Positions 45,777 to 59,357 of a stretch of DNA of 64,000 bases are shown in pieces (position 1 is the first letter of the stretch; every line of letters begins with the position of its first letter). A model generated the notes under the pieces. It searched no databases. It was not told where the DNA came from and was given only the letters and a program-made list of their open reading frames with translations. The stretch is from Zingiber officinale. Its lineage: Eukaryota; Streptophyta; Magnoliopsida; Zingiberales; Zingiberaceae. The stretch spans positions 130,832,996 through 130,896,995 of the forward strand of contig NC_055990.1 in NCBI RefSeq assembly GCF_018446385.1, read 5' to 3'. The translations under genes and the position numbers were made by a program.

Positions 45777-48217
45777 TGTTGGAGTGTATACTAAAAGGCT
45801 AGCTTTTGTAAATATTTATTTTTGAAATAAAAGAATCACATTGGTCAATATCTGCATTTATTTGTTAAATATAATTGTTCAATTAATTTATATAGTAGAT
45901 AACATGGAGTGTGGTGTCACACTCAGAAGATCATGTTGTCGGATCTCTATAAATTATAAACAGTTGCTCACGACTAAGATGGAAAGGAATAAACCATCGG
46001 AATAGTCGTAGTGTAATTAAGTATTAGTTTATCTTGATTAATAAATTACACTGGTACACTCTAAGTGTATTGAGTAGGACCATTTAGGTAAGTTCTTTTT
46101 GTACTGACTTAATAAAAGAACTAGACCTCAGTTATTATGGAAGTGTGTGCTCTTAATCCTAATATAATAACAAGCACATATATTTAATATTTATTTCTTT
46201 GACTTATCAAAGGCTGAGGTTTAGCTCGATAAATCAATATGCTCGATAAGTTGGGAAATGATATTACTTATAGTGTGTGTTGTTGATTATAGAAGGAATC
46301 TATGTCCTAGTTATCTAGGTTGAGAATGCCCCTGAGAGGAGCTCATAAGGATTGTCATGTTAAACCCTGCAGGTGGACCTAGTCCTACATGACAATGAAG
46401 TTGAGTGGTACTACTCTTGGAGCTAGATATTAATTAAGTGAGTTGTCAGTAACTTACTTAATTAGTGAATATTCGTTATCTTAAATACAGGGAGAATAAC
46501 ACACTCATGATAAGAAGGAGCCCATAATGTAATTTGGGATTGGTGCGGTAGTGCGGTAATAACTCTCTAGTGGAATGAGTTATTATCGATGAACTTGAGT
46601 TGCTTGTTCGGGGCGAACACGGGATACTCAAGCTCATCGGAAGGCCAAAACCAATTTCTCCTCTAGGTCCCTATCGTAGCCACATTAGAGCCTCAAGTCC
46701 ATCCAAAGGAAGGCCCATCTTGGTGTCCAAGAAGGGAGTCGACCCAATGCTTGGTGACCAAGTAAGGGCCGGCCACATCCTCTTTATAGGGGCCGACCCT
46801 ATTGCTTGGTGACCAAGCATGTAGGGGCCGACCAAGATTAATTCAAATAGGAGGGTTGTTTTGAATTTTTAAAATATTTTCTTTGTAGAAAACTATAAGT
46901 TTTAAAAGAGAGATTTTAATTTTTAAAAATTTCCTTATTTGAATTAGGCCACATGTTTTAATAGAGAGTTTTAAAAGTTTTAAAACTTTCCTTTTTTAAC
47001 CATCCTCATGGTTTAGAAAAAAAAAGAAGATAAGTTTTAAAATTAAAATTTTCTATCATCATGTTAAAAAAGGAAATTTTATAAGAGAAGTTTTAAATTT
47101 TAAAACATGGTTTTAATTTTTTAGAACTTTCCTTTTTTAACTCTTACTTTAGGAAAGAGAGCTTGTAAATTTTATAAGAGGATTTCTTCTTGTAAAATTT
47201 TTAAAAAATATATTTTCTTTTTCTCTTGATGAGGTGGCTGGCCACCTTGCTTGGTGCCCAAGCATGGGGCCGGCCATAATTAAAAATATAAAATCATCAC
47301 AAAAATTAATTTTGGTGATTGATTCAATCAAGAGGAAAGAAAAGGAAAAATAAAAAGGGAAAAGGAAAAACTCTTGGATGATTTTATTTTTTGTAAAAAG
47401 TTTTTCCTTATTTGCCTTGGGCAAGTAATATAAAAGAAGGGGTGAGGGGGTTTCATGAGACACAACTCTTATTCTTTTGCTTCGAGATCTCAAGTGGCCG
47501 GCCCCTCTCTCTCCCTTCTCTTTTCCCTTTTGCTCTCTTCTCCTTGGTGGTGTTGGTGGCCGGATTTTAGAAGAAGAGGAAGAAGCTCTTGGGTGGTGTT
47601 CATCTTGGAGGATCGTCGCCCACACGACGTCCAAGGCAAGGCGAGGAATACGGCAGAAGATCTCGAAGTCATTAGCTTACAAAGAGAAGGTATAACTAGT
47701 AATTTTCTTCCGCATCATACTAGTTATTTTTCTTTGTAAGAATTCTAAATACAAGAGGCAATTAGATCTAGTTTTTCAAATTTATTTTTCGAGTTTGTGT
47801 TTTCTTCTTTTTTGAATTTGTGATTCGATTGTTCTTTTTGGTTAACCTAGAGTTATTTAAGGAAATTAAATATTAACTTTCCTTAAAAGGCTTTGACTAG
47901 GCGGTGGTGGTTGTTCCCATATCTAAGAAGGCCATGCGCCTCGTCATGCAGTCCTGGAAGCCAATTTTAGAAATTAATATTTAATGGAATTAATAACATA
48001 GGTGAATCTGAATCAATAGTGTTAAGTTTCGCTTGCGATTCAAATATAAACCATTAAGAACAGATAAGTTAAATTTGGAATCAATGATGCTAAGTTCCGT
48101 CTGTGATTCCTAATTTAACTTCTAAAGAACACAATAGGTTATTTAAGGAAAGGTTCGACACTTGTACAAAAATTTTTTTATAGTGGAATCGGTATGTTTT
48201 CCTAGAATTAACCAACA
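45777..48217 (+). repeat. 5' LTR of the copia element
   Basis: 2441 bp, unusually long for a copia LTR. Short frames within it (near 46600 and 47150-47740) recur in the 3' LTR and are not genes. Confidence 0.9.
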
Positions 48218-48219
48218 AT

Positions 48220-48231
48220 TGGTATCAGAGC
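48220..48231 (+). other. Copia primer-binding site
   Basis: TGGTATCAGAGC, complementary to initiator tRNA-Met, two bases after the LTR. Confidence 0.85.
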
Positions 48232-48239
48232 TAGAGTTT

Positions 48240-49330
48240 GCCTCTGTGTGTTTAGAATTCAAGTAGGTTATGCACATGTCATACATAATTTAGGCAGGAT
48301 AATAGTAAGATGTGCTAACTCTTTAGTTGCAGGCTCCAACTATTATGACTTATTGAAGTTGTGTGTGATTGGACCCTTGGACATGTCAAGGGCAATATTT
48401 TGTGTGTGCATGATTGTATGTATCAAATATAGCAGGAGCTGTATTATTTTTAGAATTTTATTTTCGGTCTAGATTACATCTACATTCCCTCGTGGAATAT
48501 TGGATCGATATATGTAAAATTCTATTTTTATCGCGGATCAGATTCTTGCGAGACGTGGTACTTTTGGAGCACCAGAGGAGCAGCGGAATAAGAAGCAAGA
48601 TGAATGCGACGACTCGACCCGATGGCGGTGGCTAAAGATGGCGGCAGCTAGGGTTGGTGCACATGGAGGATAGTAACAGAAAAATGCCATAATAGTTGGA
48701 AAATAATTTCCATATTTACTGCTTTTATTTACTGTGATGTGTGTGTATGCATGTGATGTATGCTAGGGTAGTTTAAAATTCCTCACTTTAAATAACTAAG
48801 TGGGAGAGGGATTTATTTTAATAAATTCCACGGTCTCCATTATTGGTTTGTAAGTGATGCAAACAAACTTGCGCGTTGGCTCTGAGTGCCTTCCTCCATA
48901 TCGGATGAGTTTGTTTGCGGATCACTAGATCAAACTTCCATTTTGGATGACTATAGGAAATTAATTAAGAGCGTGTGATCTTCCCCATCAGAAGGGACAC
49001 AATCTTATTAATGGACTTAGTGTCAAGTAATGGTATACACTTAGACACGTCTAATAGTATCCTCCCTATCGGAGTCACTGCTATTATTTGTGTGATCGAA
49101 GGAAACCAACTATTAATTTTATTTGTCAAAAAGTTAGGTTGACAAGATAATAAAATTAATGGGTTATACCCTCCTTTTACAAATGTTGAATTTGTATATG
49201 TCCACACTATCGTGGCATACAAAATTCACGGTGTTTTGAGGTGTTGGTTAATTTAAAATAGTATTGTTTGAGGAATCAATATTACTCTAAAGTTAGAGTC
49301 CTGACCAAAGTTATTTTTGTGATTCTTAGG
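48240..49330 (+). other. Copia leader
   Basis: About 1.1 kb without a conserved frame, between the primer site and gag. Long leaders are known in several copia lineages. Confidence 0.6.
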
Positions 49331-52300
49331 ATGACTTTCAACCCACTGGGCATTATACTGAAAGAGAACAAACTTATTGGACCCAATTACATAGATTGGA
49401 AAAGAAACCTGGACATTATCCTTACTGCTGAAAGCTATAAGTTTGTACTGACTGAGGCTTGCCCTGATACACTTGACGGTGACTCTACCCCATAGGAGAT
49501 TGAGTATCATAAGAAATGGGTAAAAGCGGATGAGATGACGTGGTGTTACATTTTGGCATCCATGTCAAATGTATTGCAACATCAACATCAAGATTTACTA
49601 ACAGCTTATGATATAATGAACAATCTCAAAGAACTCTTTGGGCACCAGAGTCGGACTGCTAGGCAAGAGGCAATGAGAAAATTACTGACAGCCACCATGT
49701 CTGAGGGAACACCCGTAAGGGATCATATCCTTAAAATGATGGCCTATCTGAACGAAATACAAGTTCTTATAGGACAAATCGATGGGAAAACCCAAGTCGA
49801 TATAATTCTCCAAACGCTACCCAGAAGTTTTGAGCAGTTCCGCCTGAACTATAACATGAACAAAAGAGAGTATACGTTGGCGAAACTTTTGACAGAACTA
49901 TAAGCAACAGAAGGTATATTTCGTCAAAGTTCTCAGATTCACTATGCTGAAAATGGTTCTACTTCTATGCTGAAAGGCAAGAAGAAGAAGAAATAGGTCT
50001 TTTCAGCAAAGAGAGTGAATAAACCTCAGGGATAAAAAGCTGGAATGAAGAAGCCAAAGGACAAGTGCTTCATCTGCAAGCAGACAGGGCATTGGAAGGC
50101 AGACTGTCCTTGTAGGAATCAGAACAATAAAGATATATCTCATGCTCTAGTAGTTGAAACATGTTTAGCGGTGTTATCTACCAGCACCTGGTGTGTAGAT
50201 ACGGGAGCCACTAATCATGTCTGTAATTCTTTGCAGGGGTTCCAGGAAACCTGACGACTATTTTATGGAGAGATAACTGTCTACATGGGTAATGCTACTA
50301 AGGTGGCGGCTGTTACAGTGGGAGATTTCTACTTATCATTTGATAGGAATAGTAAATTGGTTTTAAGAAATTATCTTTATATGCCCAATTTTAGAAAGAA
50401 TTTAATTACAGTTTCTAAACTGTATTTGGATGGATATTCAGTTTTCTTTAGTAACAATGTGGTTATAAAGAGAAATAAAGTGATTATCTGTTTTGGTGCA
50501 TTGGTTGACAATTTATATACTTTAAATCAAATTTCTCCCATAAAGTAAAATATGAAAATTAATAACACATCTTCTAACTCTAATAAGAGAAAAGAACCTT
50601 CGGAAATGAACCAAACGCATCTTTGGCATCTAAGGCTTGGTCATATTAACTTAAGTAGGATTCAAAGGCTTGTAGCCGATGGACTCTTGGGTCCATTAGA
50701 GTTGGAAAACTTTCCAACATGTGAATCCTGCTTGGAAGGTAAAATGACCAAGAGACCTTTTAAGGCCAAGGGGTATAGAGCCAAAGAAGCGTTAGAATTG
50801 GTTCATTCTGATTTGTGTGATCCTATGTCTATCCAGGCTAGAGGTGGTTTTGAATATTTTATCTCTTTTATAGATGATTATTCAAGATATGGATACATTT
50901 ACCTAATGCGCCGCAAGTCTGAGTGCTTCGATAAGTTCAAAGAGTACAAGGCTGATGTGGAGAAACGTCTAGGTAAAAGTATCAAGACACTACGGTCTGA
51001 TCGTGGTGGCGAATACCTCTTAGGAGAGTTTAGGAATTACTTATCAGAGGCTGAGATTCAATCCCAATTGTCCGCACCTGGTAACCCCAATAGAATGGTG
51101 TGGCAGAACGAAAGAATAGGACTCTTATGGAGATGGTTAGATCGATGATGAGTTATTCAGAATTACCAAATTCATTTTGGGGATACGCTCTGGAAATGGC
51201 AGCGCACATTCTGAACTTAGTACCTTCTAAATCAGTATCTTCTACTCCCACAGAATTGTGGAATAGGCGGAAGCCCAGTCTAAGACATATTCGGATTTGG
51301 GGTAGTCCAGCACATGTGCTGAAACCAGATGCTGATAAGTTAGAATCTCGTACAAAAGTTCATGTGTTTGTGGGTTATCCCAGAGAAACGAAAGGTGGTT
51401 TGTTTTATAGTCCTAAAGACCAGAAGGTCATTGTTAGCACCAATGCCCAGTTTTTAGAAGAAGATTATATAATGGATCACAAGCCTAGTAGCAAAATTGT
51501 TCTAGAAGAACTTAGAGAGGACACGTCTACTTCAGTACCAACAGTACAAGATGAAATACCACAAGAAACTGCAACACGTGTCACACATGATACACAACCA
51601 CAGACAGTGCCTCGTCATAGTGGGAGAGTTGTAAGGCAGCCTGAGAGATTCATGTTTTTGGGAGAGTCTTCGGACTTGATCCCGGGTAAACATGAACCTG
51701 ATCCCCAAAAATATGATGAAGCACTCCAAGATATAGATGCAGTATCTTGGAAAAGGCAATGAATTCCGAAATAGAATCTATGTATTCTAATAAGGTCTGG
51801 GAGCTTGTAGAACCACCTGATGATGTAAAAGCCATTGGATGCAAGTGAATCTATAAAAGGAAAAGAGGGACAGATGGGAAGGTAGAAACCTTCAAAGCAA
51901 GGCTTGTTGCAAAAGGGTACACTCAGAAAGAGGGAATCGATTATGAGGAGACTTTTTCATCGGTAGTTATGCTTAAGTCTATCCGGATACTCTTATCCAT
52001 TGCCGCTCATATAGATTATGAGATTTGGCAAATGGATGTCAAGACAGCTTTCCTTAACGGAAGTCTTGAAGAAAACATCCATATGAAGCAACCAGAAGGG
52101 TTCATTGAAAAGGGCAAAGAGCATCTAGTGTGTAAGCTCAATCGACCCATTTATGGATTGAAGCAAGCTCCAAGATCTTGGAACATCCGGTTTAATGAAG
52201 TAATCCAGTCATATGGATTTATTCAGTGTCCGGATGAGTCTTGTGTATACAAGAAGTGTAACGGAAACATGGTGGTATTTCTTGTACTATACGTAGATGA

Positions 52301-53282
52301 TATTTTGTTAATTGGCAACAATGTCAAGGTATTATCGAACGTAAGGGTATGGTTGTCCTAACAATTTGATATGAAGGACTTAGGAGAATGTGCACACATT
52401 ATTGGGATCAAAGTTATAAGGGATCGCAAGAAAAGAATGTTGTGTCTATCCCAAGCATTATATATAGATACAATTCTTGCTCGTTTTAGCATGCAAAACT
52501 CCAAGAAAGGTTTCTTACTTTTTAGGCATGGAGTAGCTTTATCTAAAGAGATGTCTCCGAAGACATCAAAGGAGATAGAGGACATGAAGGCAGTTCCATA
52601 TGCCTCGACTGTAGGAAGCTTTATGTATGCAATACTGTGTACGAGACCTGATATCTGTTTTACCGTGGGCATGGTTAGCATATATCAGAGTAACCCTGGA
52701 TAAGGACATTGGACTACGGTAAAGCATTTATTAAAGTACTTGAGAAGGACTAGAGACTATATGCTAGTTTACCAGGCAGATGATTTGCTCCCTGTGGGTT
52801 ACACGGATTCAGACTTCTAATCAGATAGGGACAATAGTAAGTCTACGTCAGGCTATGTGTTTACTCTAGGAGGTGGAGCCATTGCATGGAGGAGTGTTAA
52901 ACAGAAATGCGTCTTGGACTCAACCATGGAAGCTGAGTATGTGGCAGCCTCTGAGGCAGCCAAAGAAGCTGTATGGCTCAAGAACTTTCTAATGGACTTA
53001 GATGTGATTCTTGGTTTACCCAAGATCATCATAATTTATTGTGATAATAGCGGTGCAGTTACAAACTCAAAGGAGCCACGAGCCTATAAAGCAAGTAAAT
53101 ATATAGAGCGCAAGAACCACCTGATACGAGACATCGTCAAGCGAGGAGAAGTTGTCGTCGCCAAGATTGCATCAGCAGATAACCTGGCAGATCCTTTCAC
53201 TAAGGCCCTTCCGGCGAAAGCTTTTGATCAGCATGTGGAGGGGTTGGGAATCAGATGTATGGCAATAGATATGACAGCTTAG
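49330..53282 (+). pseudogene. Copia gag-pol region (fossil)
   Basis: Gag is at about 49330-49900, the zinc knuckle CFICKQTGHWKADCP at about 50067-50112, protease with WCVDTGATNHVC near 50190-50225, the integrase zinc domain from about 50615 (HLWHLRLGHINLSR) and its core to about 51250 (FIDDYSRYGYIYL). Reverse transcriptase is at about 51900-52700 (WQMDVKTAFLNG; YVDDILLIGN near 52290-52320) and RNase H at about 52850-53250 ([23 protein letters not shown]). The region has several breaks and no intact pol. Confidence 0.88.
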
Positions 53283-53304
53283 TCTTTTAGTATAAGTAGG
53301 AGAT

Positions 53305-55738
53305 TGTTGGAGTGTATACTAAAAGCCTAACTTTTGTAAACATTTATTTTTGAAATAAAAGAATCACATTGATCAATATCTGCATTTATTTGTTAAATGT
53401 AATTGTTCAATTAATTTATATAGTAGATAACATGGAGTATGGTGTCACACTCAGAAGATCATGTTGTCAGATCTCTATAAATTATAAACAGTTGCTCACG
53501 ACTAAGATGGAAAGGAACAAACCATCGGAATAGTCGTAGTGTAATTAAGTATTAGTTTATCTTGATTAATAAATTACACTGGTACACTCTAAGTGTATTG
53601 AGTAGGACCATTTAGGTAAGTTCTTTTTGTACTGACTTAATAAAAGAACTAAACCTCAGTTATTATGGAAGTGTGTGCTCTTAATCCTAATATAATAACA
53701 AGCACATATATTTAATATTTATTTCTTTGACTTATCAAAGGGTGAGGTTTAGCTCGATAAATCAATATGCCCGATAAGTTGGGAAATGATATTACTTATA
53801 GTGTGTGTTGTTGATTATAGAAGGAATCTGTGTCATAGTTATCTAGGTTGAGAATGTCCCCAAGAGGAGCTCATAAGGATTGTCATGTTAAACCCTGCAG
53901 GTAGACTTAGTCCGACATGACAATGAAGTTGAGTGGTACTGCTCTTGGAGCTAGATATTAATTAAGTGAGTTGTCAGTAACTTATTTAATTAGTGGACAT
54001 TCGTAATCTTAAACACAGGGAGAATAACACACTCATGATAAGAAGGAGCCCATAATGTAATTTGGGATTGGTGCGGTAGTGCGGTAATAACTCTCTAGTA
54101 GAATGAGTTATTATCGATGAACTTGAGTTGCGTGTTCGGGGCGAACACGGGATACTCAAGCTCATCGGAAGGCCAAAACCAATTTCTCCTCTAGGTCCCT
54201 GTGGTAGCCTCATTAGAGCCTCAAGTCCATCCAAAGGAAGGCCCATCTTGGTGTCCAAGAAGGGGGTCGACCCAATGCTTGGTGACCAAGCAAGGGCCGA
54301 CCACATCCTCTTTATAGGGGCCGACCCTATTGCTTGGTGACCAAGCATGTAGGGGCCGACCAAGATTAATTCAAATAGGAGGGTTGTTTTGAATTTTTAA
54401 AATATTTTCTTTGTAGAAAACTATAAGTTTTAAAAGAGAGATTTTAATTTTTAAAACTTTCCTTATTTGAATTAGGCCACATGTTTTAATAGAGAGTTTT
54501 AAAAGTTTTAAAACTTTCCTTTTTTAACCATCCTCATGGTTTAGAAAAAAAAGGAAGATAAGTTTTAAAATTAAAATTTTCTATCATCATGTTAAAAAAG
54601 GAAATTTTATAAGAGAAGTTTTAAATTTTAAAACATGGTTTTAATTTTTTAGAACTTTCCTTTTTTAACTCTTACTTTAGGAAAGAGAGCTTGTAAATTT
54701 TATAAGAGGATTTCTTCTTGTAAAATTTTAAAAAAATATATTTCCTTTTTCTTTTGATGAGGTGGCCGGCCACCTTGCTTGGTGCCCAAGGGGCCGGCCA
54801 TAATTAAAAATATAAAATCATCACAAAAATTAATTTTGGTGATTGATTCAATCAAGAGGAAAGAAAAGGAATAATAAAAAGAGAAAAGGAAAAACTCTTG
54901 GATGATTTTATTTTTTGTAAAAAGTTTTTCCTTATTTGCCTTGGGCAAGTAATATAAAAGAATGGGTGAGGGGCATCATGAGACACAACTTTTATTCTTT
55001 TGCTTGGAGATCTCAAGTGGCCGGTCCCTCTCTCTCCCTTCTCTTTTCCCTTTTGCTCTCTTCTCCTTGGTGGTGTTGGTGGCCGAATTTTAGAAGAAGA
55101 GGAAGAAGCTCTTGGGTGGTGTTCATCTTGGAGGATAGTCGCCCACACGACGTCCAAGGCGAGGCGAGGAATACGGCAGAAGATCTCGAAGTCATTAGCT
55201 TACAAAGAGAAGGTATAACTAGTAATTTTCTTCTGCATCATACTAGTTATTTTCTTTGTAAGAATTCTAAATACTAGAGGCAATTAGATCTAGTTTTTTG
55301 AATTTATTTTTCGAGTTTGTATTTTCTTCTTTTTTGAATTTGTGATTCGATTGTTCTTTTTGGTTAACTTAGAGTTATTTAAGGAAATTAAATATTAGCT
55401 TTCCTTAAAAAGCTTTGACTAGTCGGTGGTGGTTGTTCCCGTATCCAAGAAGGTCATGTGCCTCGCCATGCAGTCCTGGAAATCAATTTTGGAAATTAAT
55501 ATTTAATAGAATTAATAACATAGGTGGATTTAAATAAATAGTGTTAAGTTCCGCTTGCGATTCAAATCTAAACCATTAAGAACAGATAAGTTAAATTTGG
55601 AATCAATGATGCTAAGTTCTATCTGCGATTCCTAATTTAACTTCTAAAGAACACAATAAGTTATTTAAGGAAAGGTTCGACACTTGTACAAAATTTTTGT
55701 ACAGTGGAACCGATACGTTTTCCTAGAATTAACCAACA
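53305..55738 (+). repeat. 3' LTR of the copia element
   Basis: 2434 bp, the partner of 45777-48217, followed by the CTGTC duplication. Confidence 0.92.
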
Positions 55739-55743
55739 CTGTC

Positions 55744-56820
55744 TCCCTCTCCCTCACGATCTCTACACTCTCGCCCACCCTCTCTCCATCCGTCGTCGAC
55801 ACAGTAGGCTACCGTTGCAACTCTTCCATCCGCAGCCAGCCACCGTCAGCACAATGCTGCCGCAGTAGCCTCCTTCGCCATGAGCAGCCGACTCGAGTCA
55901 CCATATTCTCTCTTGCGATGAGGCCGCCGATTTCCTCCCTCTTGCCATATCCTCCGGCGGATCATTGCCCTCTCTGCCAGCCATCCTGTCGTCAGCATTC
56001 TCCTCACCTCTGTCGCAGGATCCGCACCTCACGCATGTTGTTGGACTTGTGCTTCCTCTTTCTCTCGCATAAGGACGTCACCTCCGACGCACGCCGTCTC
56101 CATGGCTGGCCCCCTTTTTTCCCTCACACACTCCTCGCCATCTCCGCTGGTTGACCTCTCGATCCCGTGTTGCTGTTTCTGACCTCCATGCCCCTAGCGT
56201 GTAGTTGTGTTTAGCCGCCGCTGTTATATTTTGGCCTGCCAGCCATGGTTGTGTTCCGATCTATGTGTCGTGTATCGACCTGCGTGCTTGTCATATTCCA
56301 GCCTATGTATCATGGTTCGACCTTCGTGTCATTGTTGAATTCAGGCATGTGTGCCACTATCATATTCCGGCCTAAGATTCGACTGCGTGTATTCCGACTA
56401 TATGCCGTCTTTCAAATCCATGCCGCATCTAGTTTCGTGTCATCACATTCAGATCCATGCAGCCTTCGGCTCTGCGCCATTGCCTCAGGCTCTGTATCGC
56501 TTCCGGTCCACTCTTGCGAGCCTGGTATGTTTTATATTCAATCATTTCATTACGTACTGTTTATCTTTTTTTTTTTTTTTTTACCGAAGACTGACTTGAA
56601 CGTCGAAGTGTTAGATCATGACAGCCCTGGTATGTTTTTTAACAACCTTGTTGGCGCCATGGACCGAAGACTTTCAGACACCTTCAGTCATTCTTTTTTT
56701 TGAGAGTCCAACGATTCAATCAACATAGAAGACAACTCATTAGCCCTCCTCCCCTTGGGTTATGGAGACTTGGTCTAAATCGCAGTCATATCACCGACCT
56801 TCTATTTATCTCAACTTTTG
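55744..56820. repeat. Block A (unit 3 copy), main part
   Basis: Continues 45776 and aligns with 17735-18790. The open frames here do not correspond between copies, so no gene is called. Confidence 0.6.
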
Positions 56821-57516
56821 GACAGGATCAATTAGTGAAATTTAAGATCTTTAAATCTCCGAATGTTAAAAGAAGTTTAAGAATTCTGAATCTTTTGATG
56901 AGACTTGATGAATGGATTAGTGAAGTTTTGAAATTGGTATAAAAATGGAATTATGATGCAGAATAGATATGCCTCCTTATTCATCTGATAAAGTGATAAA
57001 TCTCTCTTCAAAAACTTCAATTGCTCATTAAATACTTTGGGGTTTATGTCTTTCTTGGCATCTATTGGCACTAACTAAGAGAGGTCTTCTCTCTCTATCT
57101 CCAATTTGTAATTTAATAATTTATCTTGTATTTTCCTACAATTTTCCTAAGTATGATAGGGTTTATTATTCTATTACTGCAAGCCAAAAGTTTAGATAAG
57201 TTTATTTTAAATAAAATAGTTTATGATAAATCAGTCTAAAATCATAATATCCTAAATTCCCTAACGAGTTGCACATTACTTTGCTTGCATCCTTCTTCGC
57301 TCATGGAAATTCCAATTCTACCATGTCTATGTATTTATATATTTTGTGTCAATGAAATTGTATTTTTGATTTTATGTTTTAACATTCGAGTAAAAAGTTC
57401 AAGTTAAAATTATAATGATATCTATGTATATAAAGTTGTGCAACTTTGTTGAAATAACATGGACACTTGATGATGACTTGGTAGCTTGAGGTCCAATAGA
57501 AGTCAAGAAAATATTA
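56820..57516. repeat. Block B of tandem unit 3, first part
   Basis: Aligns with 3300-4830 (minus the private insertion) and 18800-19497. It ends at ...AAAATATTA, where the Harbinger element begins. The next 1.1-1.2 kb of block B present in units 1 and 2 is missing here. Confidence 0.65.
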
Positions 57517-57807
57517 GTGCATATCCAATACAGATGTTAAAGGGGTGTTATAACAATCCCTTTGTTATAAGTATTGGAAAGGGGGTGTTATAACACTCTT
57601 TGTTTGAATAAAATTATAAATTTTAAAATTAAAAATTGAATAAAACAATTAGTTTTTTAACAACTAGTTCAAAATTTCATCTATAAATATCTACGAATAT
57701 GTACACATATTTTCATTTCAACTCACTAGGCTCTCCAATTCCACTATCTAATATTCTCTCCAATTACTTTTTTAAGTTCCTATAATCTTATTTTCTATCC
57801 GAAATGG

Positions 57808-59070
57808 ATGAAAATAATAGTGCATTTTTTTTACAAATTTCTTAAATTCTACAAACAACCCGTAAGAATATTCATTTTTCCAAAATCCACAAATTCCATC
57901 AAATTATCAATACCCACATCGATTTCCAAATATATCATTTCCTCCACAAAATCTTCAAAATTTCCAAGATTTTGGGAATCTATGAATCATCAAAATTATG
58001 CCCCTCGAAGTCCATATCAACCGCTTCCAGCCGAATATTGGCAAAACATGAGCCATCTGTATTTTACGCCACTGGTTGTTCATGGATATGGTACCCCACA
58101 CACAACTAGTATATCTTTCACTCCTTCGATGTCGAATGAACCTGCAACTCCAACTTTTGTTTCGGAGACTCAACTTTCCGACTGTGAATTCCCAATTGAG
58201 GTGATCAATTTTGGAAAAGCGGTTTCAAATACTAAGGGTACAAGAAAGCGTTCAAGTTGGGCAAAGGTTGAAAATAAGGTCTTAGCGAGAAGTTTTGTTA
58301 CTATCAGCGATGATCCAAGAATCAGCAATGATCAAAAGGCGGATGCTTTTTGGGGACGTGTTGCAAGCTACTACAATGAGAATCGTCCCCTTGGTTCAAA
58401 CACCAGAAGTGCAAATGTTATATGATCACATTGACACAATAAAATCCAAAAGAAGGTATATCGATTCAACGCAAATTATAATAGTGTTTATAGTTCATAT
58501 CGAAGTGGTCATAGTGATGAAGATATATTGAGGTTTGTGTATGAAAAATATCGATCCGAAAACAATGGTGCTGCATTCAATCTCAAGCATGTGTGGAGAA
58601 TTGTCAAAGATCGTCCAATGTTTACTCCACAGTCCGTTGATCACTTTGTGGCCACAAAGAAGACGAGGACCTCAGAGTTGGGAGCAAGCAACACCTCCTC
58701 CAACCAAGATGTGAGTATAGACATGGATGATGAAGATATTCGTCTAATGGGATAGAAGGCAACAAAAAGAAAGGGAAAACACAAAGTAAAATCGACCATG
58801 GAGGATCTAATACTAAACTACAACAATATTTTCGCAAAGTTCACTGAGTACACAAGCGTGAAGAAATCCGAAGTCAATCTGAAATAAAAACAATTCGACG
58901 TAGAGGAGATTAAGGCAAAAGCTACCTTGTCCAAATCTAAAGCTAAGAATCATTACTTGAAGTTGAAGGAGTACGAAATATTGAACAAAGACACCTCGCA
59001 GATGACAAAGGAGCAGCTTATCATACATGAATGTCTATGCCAGGATATTAGGTCGAGATGGAATATCTAA
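57808..59070 (+). pseudogene. Harbinger ORF1, Myb/SANT-like DNA-binding protein (broken)
   Basis: The segment RSSWAKVENKVLARSFVTIS (58242 onward) begins the trihelix/SANT-like domain. It continues with a frameshift near 58425, then FNLKHVWRIVKDRPMF (about 58576-58623), an acidic stretch (DMDDEDIRL), a stop at 58753, and a coiled-coil-like lysine/glutamate-rich C-terminus to about 59068. In intact elements this protein helps the transposase enter the nucleus and bind the ends. A TATAAATA box near 57681 may be its promoter. Confidence 0.75.
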
Positions 59071-59169
59071 ATTGTTTACTCAACATTCATTTTCTAGCAT
59101 TATTGTATCTTCGAGTGATTGTAATTTTTAATTATTGTATTTCTCATTTCGATTAATGTGATTTTCAAT

Positions 59170-59325
59170 TATTATAATTTTGCAAAATAGTCGTTATAAA
59201 CTAATCGTTGGAAACTAGCTATTAGAAAATAGCTATTGCAAACTAGCCTTGCAAATTAGGCGTTGCAAACTAGCCGTTATAAATTAGCTGTTGCAAACTA
59301 GTTGTTGCAAACTAGCCGTTGCATG
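59170..59325. repeat. Minisatellite of GTTGCAAACTAGC units
   Basis: About ten imperfect 14-15-bp units (GCCGTTGCAAACTA and variants) between the two Harbinger genes, followed by a short A tract and TATATATA. Confidence 0.85.
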
Positions 59326-59357
59326 AAAAAAAAAAATATATATAGACACATTGTGCT

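Larger units (their letters stand above)
45777..55738 (+). mobile_element. Ty1/copia LTR retrotransposon, fossil, structurally complete
   Basis: LTRs at 45777-48217 and 53305-55738 begin TGTTGGAG and end CCAACA. The target duplication is CTGTC (45772-45776 and 55739-55743). The primer site TGGTATCAGAGC (48220-48231) follows the 5' LTR, and a purine-rich tract (about 53294-53304) precedes the 3' LTR. The interior has gag, zinc knuckle, protease, integrase, reverse transcriptase and RNase H in copia order. All structural parts are present, but the coding region has about eight breaks. The LTRs differ by about 2.4% over the first 370 bp, roughly one million years at a grass-like rate. Confidence 0.93.

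Noticed and set aside
47149-47739. Frames in the copia LTR (also 54852-55277)
   Set aside because: They are LTR sequence, repeated in both LTRs, without domain similarity.
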